DNA of 64,000 nt from Castellaniella hirudinis. Its GTDB lineage: Bacteria; Pseudomonadota; Gammaproteobacteria; Burkholderiales; Burkholderiaceae_B. Position numbers and translations under genes: made by a program. Below the pieces are notes generated by a model that searched no databases, was not told the DNA's origin, and was given only the letters and a program-made list of their open reading frames with translations. Where the stretch lies: contig NZ_JBHSDY010000002.1 of NCBI RefSeq assembly GCF_042651965.1, positions 248,001 through 312,000 on the forward strand. The letters are read 5' to 3'. This document shows positions 1 to 7,994 of this stretch, piece by piece. How positions within the stretch are numbered: the stretch's first letter is position 1; the number at the start of each line of letters is the position of its first letter.

Positions 1-522
1 GGACGACACGAAGAAGCGGTCGGACTTGGCGCGCGAAACGCGGCGCGCCAGCGTCATGGCCTCGGCGGCCGCCGTGGCTTCGTCCAGCAGCGACGAGTTG
101 GCGATGTCCAGCCCCGTGAGATCGGCAATCATGGTCTGGTAGATCAGCAGGGCTTCGAGGCGGCCCTGGGAGATCTCCGGCTGGTACGGCGTGTAGGCCG
201 TGTACCAGGCGGGATTTTCCAGAATGTTGCGCAGGATCACGTGCGGCACATAGGTGCCGTAGTAACCCTGGCCGATGTAGCTGCGCAGGACCTGATTGCG
301 GCCGGCGACGGCCTTCAGGTCCGCCAGCGCCTCGACCTCGCTCAAGGGACCGGGCAGGTCCAGATACGGGGCTTCGGACAGGATGTTTTCCGGCACGACC
401 TCGCCGATCAGGGCGTCCAGGCTGGTGGTGCCGATGGCCGCCAGCATGGCGCGCTGGTCGGCTTCGGACGGCCCGATGTGGCGGGCGATGAATTCGGAAT
501 GCGTGGCGGAATCGCGCGGCAT
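1..522 (-). CDS. gcvP: Glycine dehydrogenase (decarboxylating), P protein, N-terminal part
   Basis: N-terminal 174 residues of the PLP-dependent P protein of the glycine cleavage system, which decarboxylates glycine and passes the aminomethyl group to the lipoyl arm of GcvH. Read from the ATG at 522 the protein opens MPRDSATHSEFIARHIGPSE, the normal P-protein start with RHIGP, and continues through SYIGQGYYGTYVP and AYTPYQPEISQGRLE. The frame is still open at base 1, so the PLP lysine lies outside the window. It is the third gene of a gcvT-gcvH-gcvP run: gcvH ends 54 nt upstream, and the riboswitch ahead of gcvT presumably controls all three. The identification is certain; only completeness is unknown. 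Confidence 0.95.
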   Translation of the reverse strand, partial: MPRDSATHSEFIARHIGPSEADQRAMLAAIGTTSLDALIGEVVPENILSEAPYLDLPGPLSEVEALADLKAVAGRNQVLRSYIGQGYYGTYVPHVILRNILENPAWYTAYTPYQPEISQGRLEALLIYQTMIADLTGLDIANSSLLDEATAAAEAMTLARRVSRAKSDRFFVSS

Positions 523-576
523 GGAGATCTCCGGGGTGAAACCGAGTGAATCAGAAAATGAAGGGCGCGACGGGGA

Positions 577-948
577 TCAGGCCTGGGCCTCGTAGGCGGC
601 GGCGTCCATCAGGGCGTCGGCGTCGGCGGCGTTGTCGGGCTTGATCTTGAAGATCCACTGCTCATAGGCGGCTTCGTTGATCAGCGCGGGCTGGTCATTC
701 AGGGCCTCGTTGAAGGCGACGATCTCGCCGGCCACCGGCGCGTAGATGTCGGAAGCGGCCTTGACGGATTCGACCACGGCGGCGGTGTCGCCGGCAGCCA
801 GATGCGCGCCGACCTGGACGTCGCCGACGAAGACCAGGTCACCGAGTTGATCCTGAGCGTCGTCGGTGATGCCGACCAGGAAGCAATCGCCGTCAGCCTT
901 GACCCATTCGTGGGAGGCCGTGTATTTGCGGTCGTTGGGAATGGACAT
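577..948 (-). CDS. gcvH: Glycine cleavage system H protein
   Basis: Lipoyl carrier protein (123 aa, normal length) that shuttles the aminomethyl intermediate between the P, T and L proteins. The lipoylation site is the lysine in VESVKAASDIYAPVAGE, in the expected beta-hairpin context. The N-terminus SIPNDRKYTASHEWV is the classic H-protein start. It lies 62 nt downstream of gcvT and 54 nt upstream of gcvP in one transcription unit. Nothing unusual is visible. Confidence 0.97.
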   Translation of the reverse strand: MSIPNDRKYTASHEWVKADGDCFLVGITDDAQDQLGDLVFVGDVQVGAHLAAGDTAAVVESVKAASDIYAPVAGEIVAFNEALNDQPALINEAAYEQWIFKIKPDNAADADALMDAAAYEAQA

Positions 949-1010
949 GATGTACCCCGTTGTCAGTGATGGAGAATGGAATGGAAGAAAAAAGTGCGAT
1001 CAGATTTCGA

Positions 1011-2093
1011 TCAGACCAGGGCCTGGCCGTTGCGCACGAACGGCGGGCGCACGATTTCGGCGGGCAGCCACTTGCCGCGGATTTCGACCTCGGCTCGGTC
1101 GCCCGGCGCAGAACCGGCCGGCACGCGGGCCAGGGCAATCGAAAAGCCCAGCGTGGGCGCCATGGTGCCGCTGGTGAGTTCGCCTTCGCCTTGGGCGGTG
1201 CGGATCTTCATGTGACCGCGCATGATGCCCCGGTCGAGCAGCTTCAGGCCGACCAGTTCGCGGGCCTTCGAGGCGGCCTGCAAGGCGGCGCGGCCGATGA
1301 AGTCGCGGGACTCGTCTTTCATCGAAACAGTCCAGGCCAGGCCGGATTCCAGGGGGTGGACGGTCTCGTCCATGTCCTGTCCGTACAGATTCATGCCGGC
1401 TTCCAGGCGCAGCGTGTCGCGCGCGCCCAGGCCGCAGGGGCGCACGCCGGCTTGCGCCAGGGCGTCCCAGAAGGCCTTGACGGCAGTGGCGGACAGGACG
1501 ATCTCGAAGCCGTCCTCGCCGGTATAGCCGGTACGCGCCACCAGGGTGTTTTCATCGATCAGGGTGCCGGTGAAAGGCTTGAGGTCCTGGGTGGCGGGCT
1601 TCCAGTCGGGATGCACGGACCAGACGGCCTCGCGGGCGGCGGGGCCCTGCACGGCCACCATGGCCAGGTCACGCCGGGCGGCGACGGTCACGCCGAAATC
1701 GGCGGCCTGTTCGCGCATCCAGGCGAGGTCCTTGTCCGCCGTGCCGGCGTTGACGACCACGCGCCAGCGCTCCGGGGCGAAGAAATAGACGATCAGGTCG
1801 TCGATCACCCCGCCGTCGGGACGCAGCATGCAGGAATAGATGGCCTTGCCGGGCTGGCCGGCGATGCGCGACACGTCATTGGCCAGCAGATGGCGCAGGT
1901 AGTCCTGGGCGCGTTCGCCGGTGACGTCCACGTTGAGCATGTGGGACACGTCGAACATGCCGGCCGCTTTGCGCACGGCGTGGTGCTCTTCGAGCTGGGA
2001 CCCGTAGGCCAGGGGCATGTCCCAGCCGCCGAAGTCGACGATCTTGGCGCCCAGGGCGACGTGGGTTTCGTACAGGGGGGTTTGCGCGGGCAT
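1011..2093 (-). CDS. gcvT: Aminomethyltransferase, T protein of glycine cleavage system
   Basis: Tetrahydrofolate-dependent T protein (360 aa) that releases ammonia from the aminomethyl-lipoyl H protein and makes 5,10-methylene-THF. The frame stays open far upstream, through the riboswitch. I place the start at the ATG at 2093 because the protein then opens MPAQTPLYETHVALGAKIVD, as in the family. FGGWDMPLAYG and FDVSHM (folate-site region) follow, with RTGYTGEDGFEI and ARDTLRLEAGMNLYGQDMDE in the second half. First gene of the gcv operon, directly behind a tandem glycine riboswitch, so expression should rise with glycine. Confidence 0.97.
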   Translation of the reverse strand: MPAQTPLYETHVALGAKIVDFGGWDMPLAYGSQLEEHHAVRKAAGMFDVSHMLNVDVTGERAQDYLRHLLANDVSRIAGQPGKAIYSCMLRPDGGVIDDLIVYFFAPERWRVVVNAGTADKDLAWMREQAADFGVTVAARRDLAMVAVQGPAAREAVWSVHPDWKPATQDLKPFTGTLIDENTLVARTGYTGEDGFEIVLSATAVKAFWDALAQAGVRPCGLGARDTLRLEAGMNLYGQDMDETVHPLESGLAWTVSMKDESRDFIGRAALQAASKARELVGLKLLDRGIMRGHMKIRTAQGEGELTSGTMAPTLGFSIALARVPAGSAPGDRAEVEIRGKWLPAEIVRPPFVRNGQALV

Positions 2094-2109
2094 GAAAACT
2101 CCGGACGAG

Positions 2110-2145
2110 AAAAAAGGGCGGCAAGGCAATGCCGGCAACGCCCTT
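2110..2145 (-). terminator. Intrinsic-terminator-like hairpin between glycine riboswitch and gcvT
   Basis: On the minus strand, AAGGGCG at 2145-2139 pairs with CGCCCTT at 2120-2114. The loop contains a second short dyad (GGCATTGCC), and six T follow at 2115-2110. It begins immediately after the last conserved bases of the second aptamer and ends about 17 nt before the gcvT start. This is the position expected for an expression platform that terminates transcription unless glycine is bound. The RNA-level switch is inferred. Confidence 0.7.
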
Positions 2146-2345
2146 CTGTCCTTTTGCCTGAGAGTTGCCCCAAACCGCAGGGGGTTCACCTTCGGCGCCC
2201 GCCCCCGGTCAGGGGAACGGATCTCTCCAGAATGCTGCGATGCGATGACGGCATCATGCGGATGGTACGGGGTGCCTGAGCGATTCTGGGCGAATTGCGC
2301 CTTCGGCGGCCGCCCGATGGACAGGCGGCGCTCTCCCACCCGCAT
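2146..2345 (-). promoter_or_regulatory. Tandem glycine riboswitch (two aptamers)
   Basis: Minus-strand leader of gcvT with two copies of the glycine aptamer core. Aptamer I starts near GGGTGGGAGAGCGCC (about 2345) and ends at GCTCAGGCACC (about 2271). Aptamer II starts at TCTGGAGAGATCC (about 2231), contains GCGCCGAAGGTG, and ends at CTCTCAGGCAAAAGGACAG (about 2147). The GGAGAG, CCGAAGG and CTCAGGCAAAAGGAC signatures are diagnostic of glycine riboswitches, which usually occur as tandem pairs ahead of gcv operons. A terminator-like hairpin follows at once. Confidence 0.92.
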
Positions 2346-2364
2346 CGGGTGACAGCAAGGAGGA

Positions 2365-2394
2365 AGCATACTCTGAAACCGGGGGATTCAACAA
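2365..2394 (-). promoter_or_regulatory. Candidate sigma70 promoter of gcv operon
   Basis: On the minus strand, TTGTTG (2394-2389) and TATGCT (2370-2365) are separated by 18 nt. This places the transcription start a few bases ahead of the first aptamer. It is the only good hexamer pair between the riboswitch and the preceding gene's stop codon at 2456. Confidence 0.5.
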
Positions 2395-2455
2395 TCGCCC
2401 CGACACCTTGGAAAACCCTGTGGAGTCCGGGCGACACTGCGCCCCGGAAAGGCGG

Positions 2456-3640
2456 TTAAGCGAAGCCCTGTTCCCGCCAGCGTGCCCGCGTGTCCGCGTC
2501 CACGCCCAGCCGCTCCAGCACGGCATCGGTGTGTTCGCCCAGCGCCGGCGCCGGCCGGTCGATGCCGCCCGGGGTGGCGGACAGTTTGGGCACGATGCCG
2601 GGCACCTGGCAAGGCGTGCCGTCGGGCAGCGGCTGGTCCAGGATCATGTCGCGGGCGCGGTAGTGCGGGTCGGCGGCGATGTCGGCAATGTCGTAGATGC
2701 GCCCGGCGGGGATGCGCGCAGTGTTCAGGATCTCCAGCACTTCGTCCTGGGTGCGGGACGCCGCCCAGTCGCCGATGGCGCCGTCGATGACGGCCACCCG
2801 GGCCACGCGCCCGGCGTTGTGCGCCAGGGCCGGATCGTCGCCCAGGTCCATCCGGCCGATGGCCTGCATCAGGCGGCGGAAGATGCTGTCGCCGTTGCCG
2901 GCGATCAGCACGTAGCCGTCGCGGCAGGCGTAGGCGTTGCTGGGGGCGATGCCCGGCAGGCTGCTGCCGGCCGGCTGGCGGACCTCGCCGAACACGGCGT
3001 ATTCGGGCAGCAGGCTCTCCATCATGTTGAAGACCGATTCATACAGCGCCACGTCGATCATCTGGCCCGTGCCGTCGCGGTCGCGGGCGCGCAGCGCCAG
3101 CAGCACGCCGATGACGCCGTGCAGGGCCGACAGGGAATCGCCGATGGACACGCCCACGCGCACCGGCGTGCGGCCCGGTTCGCCGCTGAGATGCCGCAGG
3201 CCGCCCATGGCCTCGGCGACCACGCCGAAGCCGGGCCGGTCGCGGTAAGGGCCGGTCTGGCCGTAGCCCGAGACACGCAGCATGATCAGGCGCGGGTTAA
3301 TCGCGTGCAGTTCGTCCCAGCCCAGGCCCCAGGATTCCAGGGTGCCGGGCTTGAAATTCTCGACCACCACGTCGCATTCGGCCGCCAGGCGGCGCACCAC
3401 ATCCTGGATTTCCGGCTGGCGCAGGTCCAGGGTCACGGACTGTTTGTTGCGCGACTGCACCTGCCACCAGACCGAGGTGCCCTCGTGCAACAGGCGCCAG
3501 TTGCGCAAGGGATCGCCCTGCCCCGGCGGCTCGATCTTGATGACCTCGGCGCCGAATTCACCCAGCATCTTGGCGGCGAACGGTCCGGCGATGAGCTGGC
3601 CCATTTCCAGCACCCGGATGCCGTGCAGGGGTTTGTGCAT
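2456..3640 (-). CDS. CaiB/BaiF-type (class III) CoA-transferase
   Basis: 394-residue family III CoA-transferase, which moves CoA between acyl-CoA and a free acid through an aspartyl-CoA thioester. It opens with HGIRVLEMGQLIAGPFAAKM and EVIKIEPPGQGDPLRNW, the standard N-terminus. The catalytic Asp is expected in the region around RQPEIQDVVRRLAAECDVVVEN. MLRVSGYGQTGPYRDRPGFG is the family's conserved glycine-rich stretch. A good ribosome site (GGAGGAC) sits just before the ATG at 3640. It lies 22 nt downstream of the HI0933-family gene and may be cotranscribed with it. The substrate acids cannot be read from sequence. Confidence 0.93.
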   Translation of the reverse strand: MHKPLHGIRVLEMGQLIAGPFAAKMLGEFGAEVIKIEPPGQGDPLRNWRLLHEGTSVWWQVQSRNKQSVTLDLRQPEIQDVVRRLAAECDVVVENFKPGTLESWGLGWDELHAINPRLIMLRVSGYGQTGPYRDRPGFGVVAEAMGGLRHLSGEPGRTPVRVGVSIGDSLSALHGVIGVLLALRARDRDGTGQMIDVALYESVFNMMESLLPEYAVFGEVRQPAGSSLPGIAPSNAYACRDGYVLIAGNGDSIFRRLMQAIGRMDLGDDPALAHNAGRVARVAVIDGAIGDWAASRTQDEVLEILNTARIPAGRIYDIADIAADPHYRARDMILDQPLPDGTPCQVPGIVPKLSATPGGIDRPAPALGEHTDAVLERLGVDADTRARWREQGFA

Positions 3641-3662
3641 GTCCGTCCTCCGATGACGATGG

Positions 3663-5009
3663 CTATGTCACGGACGATTCTAGCGCCCGCCCGCAGGCCG
3701 CGCCCGAGGCCCAGGCCCACTGGAAGTTGTAGCCGCCCAGCCAGCCGGTGACGTCCACCGCCTCGCCCACCACGTGCAGGCCCGGGCAGCGGCGCGATTC
3801 CAGGCTGCGCTGGTCCAGTTCGTCGGTGTCCACGCCGCCGCTCATGACCTCGGCTTTTTTGTAGCCGGCGGTGCCCGTGGGCCACAGCGTCCAGCCGTGG
3901 ATGCGTTCGGCCAAGGCGCGCAGGCGGCGGTCGGGCGCGTCGGCCAGCCGCAGGCCGGCCAGGCCGGACAGGTCCTGCGCGTCCATCGGCGCCAAGGCCG
4001 CGTCCCCTGCCCCGCCATCGGTCGGATGGCCCGCGGCCTCCAGCCAGGTCTCGGCCAGCCGCCGGGGCCAGGATTGGGCCAGCGCGGCGGCCACGGTCTG
4101 GCGGCCGCCCGACTTGGCCGCCACCAGGGCGTCCCCCATGTCCAGGCCGGGCGACAGGTCGATGCGGATCGGGTCGCCCGGACGCCAATGGCTGGAAATC
4201 TGCAGGATGCCCGGCCCCGACAGGCCGCGATGGGTGAACAGCAGGTCTTCGAGGAATTCGGCGCGGGGCGGGCGGCGGGACCGCTTTGCCCGGCCCGAGG
4301 ACGCGGCCGAACCCGCGCCGGGCGTACTGCCTTGCGGTGCAGCGTCCTCGTGCGACAGACGCACCTCCAGGGACACCCCGGCCAGGGCCGCGTAGGGCCG
4401 CCACTGGTCCGCGTCAAACATCAGCGGCACCAGCGCCGGGCGCGGCTCGATGATGCGCAAGCCGAATTGGCGTGCGATCCGCAGGCTGAAATCGGTGGCG
4501 CCCAGTTGCGGAATCGCCAGACCGCCGGTGGCCAGCACCAGCCGCGCGGCCCGGATCGGCCCCGCGTCCGTATCCAGGCGGAAGCCGTCCGTTTCCCGCG
4601 CCACGGCCTGGACCGTGCAGGGCATGCGCCACTGCACCCCGCCCGCGTCGCATTCGCGGCGCAGTACCTGGATGATGGACTCGCTGGAGTCGTCGCAGAA
4701 CAACTGGCCCCGGTGCTTTTCATGCCAGGACACGCCATGTGCGCGCAGCAGGTCCAGGAAGTCGCCCGGCCCGTAGGCCCGCAGGGCGGAACGGCAGAAA
4801 TCGGGATTGCGCGACAGGAATTGCGCCGGGGAGGCGCCCAGGTTGGTGAAATTGCAGCGCCCGCCCCCGGAAATGCGGATCTTTTCCGCCAGCCGTTCGG
4901 CGTGGTCGATCAGCACCACCCGCAGGCCGCGCTGGGCCGCCACGGCGGCGGTCATCATGCCGGCGGCGCCGGCCCCGATGACGGCGACATCGAAAGGGGC
5001 GCGGCTCAT
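3663..5009 (-). CDS. HI0933/BaiN-family FAD-dependent oxidoreductase
   Basis: 448-residue flavoprotein of the HI0933 (YhiN/BaiN/RdsA) family. The FAD-binding motif is at the extreme N-terminus (VIGAGAAGMMTAAVAAQRG, then a basic/acidic strand end VLIDHAE). The family signature GGGRCNFTN is present, and the C-terminus carries VDVTGWLGGYNFQWAWASG, which closes the FAD site. A low-complexity insert rich in Gly, Ser and Arg near residues 225-250 looks lineage-specific. The physiological substrate of most members is not established. The neighbouring CoA-transferase gene may share its transcript. Confidence 0.9.
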   Translation of the reverse strand: MSRAPFDVAVIGAGAAGMMTAAVAAQRGLRVVLIDHAERLAEKIRISGGGRCNFTNLGASPAQFLSRNPDFCRSALRAYGPGDFLDLLRAHGVSWHEKHRGQLFCDDSSESIIQVLRRECDAGGVQWRMPCTVQAVARETDGFRLDTDAGPIRAARLVLATGGLAIPQLGATDFSLRIARQFGLRIIEPRPALVPLMFDADQWRPYAALAGVSLEVRLSHEDAAPQGSTPGAGSAASSGRAKRSRRPPRAEFLEDLLFTHRGLSGPGILQISSHWRPGDPIRIDLSPGLDMGDALVAAKSGGRQTVAAALAQSWPRRLAETWLEAAGHPTDGGAGDAALAPMDAQDLSGLAGLRLADAPDRRLRALAERIHGWTLWPTGTAGYKKAEVMSGGVDTDELDQRSLESRRCPGLHVVGEAVDVTGWLGGYNFQWAWASGAACGRALESSVT

Positions 5010-5070
5010 GCGGCCGCCCCGGCTGTCACCGCACCGACCGCCGGCGCGTCAAATCCGGTACGCACAGGAA

Positions 5071-7335
5071 TCAGGCGCCTTCGCGGATGCAGTCCACGTA
5101 GTAATGCCGCTTGCCCTGCTCGTCAGTCTCGTAGGCCAGCCCGTGCACGTCGGTCTCGAAGCCCGGGAACTGCTGATTGAATTCCTGGGTGAACTTCAGG
5201 TAATCGACGATGTCGCGGTTGAAGCGCTCGCCCGGAATCAGCAGGGGGATGCCCGGCGGATAGGGGGTCAGCAGCACGCCGGTGACGCGGCCTTCCAGTT
5301 GGTCGACCGGCACGCGCTCGACCTCGCGGTGGGCCATGCGCGCATAGGCGTCGGCCGGCCGCATGGCCGGCACCATGTCGCTGAGATACACGCGCGTGGT
5401 CAGGCGCGCGAAATCGTAGTGGCGATAGGCCTCGTGGATTTCCTGGCACAGGTCGCGCAGCCCCATGCGTTCGTAGCGCTTGTGCGAGCGGCTGAATTCC
5501 GGCAGCACCCGCCACAGAGGCTGGTTGCGGTCGTAGTCGTCCTTGAACTGCTGCAGGGCGGTCAGCAGCGTGTTCCAACGGCCCTTGGTGATGCCGATGG
5601 TGAACAGGATGAAGAAGGAATACAGGCCGGTCTTTTCCACCACCACGCCATGCTCGACCAGGTAGCGCGAGACCAGCGCCGCCGGGATGCCGGAATCGGC
5701 AAAAGTGCCCGAGATGTCCAGCCCCGGCGTCACCACCGTGGCCTTGATCGGGTCGAGCATATTGAAGCCTTCGGCCAGATCGCCGAAGCCGTGCCACTCG
5801 TCGCCCGAGCCCAGCACCCAGTCTTCGCGGTTGCCGATGCCTTCGGCCACCAGGCGGTTGGGCCCCCAGACCTTGAACCACCAGTCGTTCTTGCCGAATT
5901 CGGACTCGACCTTGCGCATGGCGCGGCGGAAATCCAGGGCCTCGCGGATGGATTCCTCGACCAGCGCCGTGCCGCCCGGGGGTTCCATCATGGCCGCCGC
6001 CACGTCGCAGGACGCAATGATGGCGTACTGCGGCGAGGTCGAGGTGTGCATCAGGAACGCCTCGTTGAACAGATTGCGGTCCAGCTTGCGGTCCTCGGAA
6101 TCCTGGACGACGATCTGCGACGCCTGCGACAGGCCCGCCAGCAGCTTGTGCGTGGAGTGCGTCGCATAGATCATCGTGTCCTTGCTGCGCGGCCGGTTCG
6201 GGCCGATGGCGTGCATGTCCTCGTAGAACTCGTGGAAGGCCGCATGCGGCAGCCAGGCCTCGTCGAAATGCAGGGTGTCGATTTCCGAGCCGAGCTTTTC
6301 CTTGATCATCTCGACGTTGTAGATCACGCCGTCGTAGGTGCTCTGGGTCAGCGTCAGGATGCGCGGGCGCTTGTTGGCGGCCTCGCGGGCGAAGGGATTG
6401 GCCTCGATCTTCTTGCGGATGTTCTCGGGGTCGAATTCTTCCAGAGGGATCGGGCCGATGATGCCCAGGTGGTTGCGCGTGGGGCGCAGGAACACCGGGA
6501 TGGCGCCGGTCATGGTGATGGCGTGCAGAATCGACTTGTGGCAGTTGCGGTCCACCACCACCACGTCGCCCGCCGCCACGTTGGCGTGCCAGACGATCTT
6601 GTTGGACGTGGACGTGCCGTTGGTGACGAAATAGCAGTGGTCGGCGTGGAAGATGCGCGCCGCATTGCGTTCGGATTCGGCCACCGGGCCGGTGTGGTCC
6701 AGCAACTGGCCCAGTTCGTCCACCGCGTTGCAGACGTCGGCGCGCAGCATGTTCTCGCCGAAGAACTGGTGGAACATCTGGCCCACGGGGCTTTTCAGGA
6801 AGGCGACCCCGCCCGAGTGGCCGGGGCAGTGCCAGGAATAGGAGCCGTCCGAGGCGTATTCCAGCAGTTCGCGGAAGAACGGCGGCGGCAGGCTGTCCAG
6901 GTAGGCGCGGGCCTCGCGGATGATGTGGCGCGCGACGAATTCCGGCGTGTCCTCGAACATGTGGATGAAGCCGTGCAGTTCGCGCAGGATGTCGTTGGGG
7001 ATGTGCTGCGAAGTGCGCGTTTCCCCGTACAGGTAGATGGGGATGTCCTCGTTGCGGAACCGCAGTTCGCCGATGAAGGCGCGCAGGTTCTTGATCGCGT
7101 TGGCGACGTCTTCGGGGGAATCCTCGTCGAATTCCTCGTCGTCGATCGACAGAATGAAGGCGCTGGCGCGGCTTTGCTGCTGCGCGAACGAGCTGAGGTC
7201 GCCGTAACTGGTGACCCCCAGGACCTCGACGCCCTCGGCCTCGATGGCCGACGCCAGGGCGCGGATACCGAAGCCCGAGGCATTCTCGGAGCGATAGTCT
7301 TCGTCGATGATGACGATGGGAAAACGAAATTTCAT
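5071..7335 (-). CDS. Orn/Lys/Arg family PLP decarboxylase
   Basis: 754-residue biodegradative-type basic amino acid decarboxylase (fold type I), making agmatine, cadaverine or putrescine plus CO2. The N-terminal 120 residues form the receiver-like wing domain (FPIVIIDEDYRSENASGFG). The PLP domain shows SWHCPGHSGGVAFLKSPVG, HFDEAWLPHAAF (the Asp that holds the pyridine ring) and ATHSTHKLLAGLSQ with the Schiff-base lysine. The C-terminal domain ends with PPGIPLLIPGERF. Length matches arginine and lysine decarboxylases; I cannot separate the two by eye. dcd lies 15 nt downstream, a pairing I recall from related Burkholderiales. Confidence 0.93.
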   Translation of the reverse strand: MKFRFPIVIIDEDYRSENASGFGIRALASAIEAEGVEVLGVTSYGDLSSFAQQQSRASAFILSIDDEEFDEDSPEDVANAIKNLRAFIGELRFRNEDIPIYLYGETRTSQHIPNDILRELHGFIHMFEDTPEFVARHIIREARAYLDSLPPPFFRELLEYASDGSYSWHCPGHSGGVAFLKSPVGQMFHQFFGENMLRADVCNAVDELGQLLDHTGPVAESERNAARIFHADHCYFVTNGTSTSNKIVWHANVAAGDVVVVDRNCHKSILHAITMTGAIPVFLRPTRNHLGIIGPIPLEEFDPENIRKKIEANPFAREAANKRPRILTLTQSTYDGVIYNVEMIKEKLGSEIDTLHFDEAWLPHAAFHEFYEDMHAIGPNRPRSKDTMIYATHSTHKLLAGLSQASQIVVQDSEDRKLDRNLFNEAFLMHTSTSPQYAIIASCDVAAAMMEPPGGTALVEESIREALDFRRAMRKVESEFGKNDWWFKVWGPNRLVAEGIGNREDWVLGSGDEWHGFGDLAEGFNMLDPIKATVVTPGLDISGTFADSGIPAALVSRYLVEHGVVVEKTGLYSFFILFTIGITKGRWNTLLTALQQFKDDYDRNQPLWRVLPEFSRSHKRYERMGLRDLCQEIHEAYRHYDFARLTTRVYLSDMVPAMRPADAYARMAHREVERVPVDQLEGRVTGVLLTPYPPGIPLLIPGERFNRDIVDYLKFTQEFNQQFPGFETDVHGLAYETDEQGKRHYYVDCIREGA

Positions 7336-7350
7336 GTCAGCAAGCGACCG

Positions 7351-7914
7351 CTAGGTGCGCGGCAGGGTGACCCCCTGCTGGCCCTGATATTTGCCGCCTC
7401 GGTCGGCGTACGAGGTCTCGCAGACCTCGTCGCTTTCGAAGAACAGCATCTGGGCGCAGCCCTCGCCCGCGTAGATCTTCGCCGGCAGGGGGGTGGTGTT
7501 GGAAAATTCCAGCGTCACGTGGCCTTCCCATTCGGGTTCCAGCGGCGTGACGTTGACGATGATGCCGCAGCGGGCATAGGTGCTTTTGCCCAGGCACACG
7601 GTCAGGATCGTGCGCGGAATGCGGAAATATTCGACCGTGCGGGCCAGGGCGAAGGAATTGGGCGGAATGATGCACACGTCGCCCTTGAAGTCCACGAACG
7701 ACTTTTCATCGAAGGCCTTGGGGTCGACGATGGTGGAGTTGATGTTCGTGAAGATCTTGAATTCGTCGGCGCAGCGCACGTCGTAGCCATAGCTGCTGGT
7801 GCCGTAGCTGACGATCCGCTGGCCGTTGACCGAGCGCACCTGGCCGGGTTCGAAAGGTTCGATCATGCCGGCCTGCGCAGCGCGCTGGATCCAGCGGTCG
7901 TTTTTGATGCTCAT
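7351..7914 (-). CDS. dcd: dCTP deaminase
   Basis: 187-residue deaminase converting dCTP to dUTP for thymidylate synthesis. The frame opens further upstream, but MSIKNDRWIQRAAQAGMIEP at 7914 is the conserved family start and gives normal length. Motifs visible are SYGTSSYGYDVRCADEF, VCLGKSTYARCGI and VNVTPLEPEWEGHVTLEFSN, the last carrying the catalytic glutamate and nucleotide contacts. The C-terminus GGKYQGQQGVTLPRT is the ordered tail that closes over the triphosphate. It lies 15 nt upstream of the decarboxylase on the same strand, consistent with an operon. Confidence 0.97.
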   Translation of the reverse strand: MSIKNDRWIQRAAQAGMIEPFEPGQVRSVNGQRIVSYGTSSYGYDVRCADEFKIFTNINSTIVDPKAFDEKSFVDFKGDVCIIPPNSFALARTVEYFRIPRTILTVCLGKSTYARCGIIVNVTPLEPEWEGHVTLEFSNTTPLPAKIYAGEGCAQMLFFESDEVCETSYADRGGKYQGQQGVTLPRT

Positions 7915-7994
7915 GGACGCCCTCTGCTCAAAGTTGCGGTATTTTAAGGCACATCCACGGCGTGCGGCGCGCGCGGGCCGTGCCAGGTCCACGC

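Noticed and set aside
4807..7947. Plus-strand ORF of more than 1000 codons opposite the decarboxylase and dcd
   Set aside because: It is antisense to two well-recognised genes. Its His/Gln/Gly/Arg-rich, motif-free translation is typical of reverse frames in GC-rich DNA.
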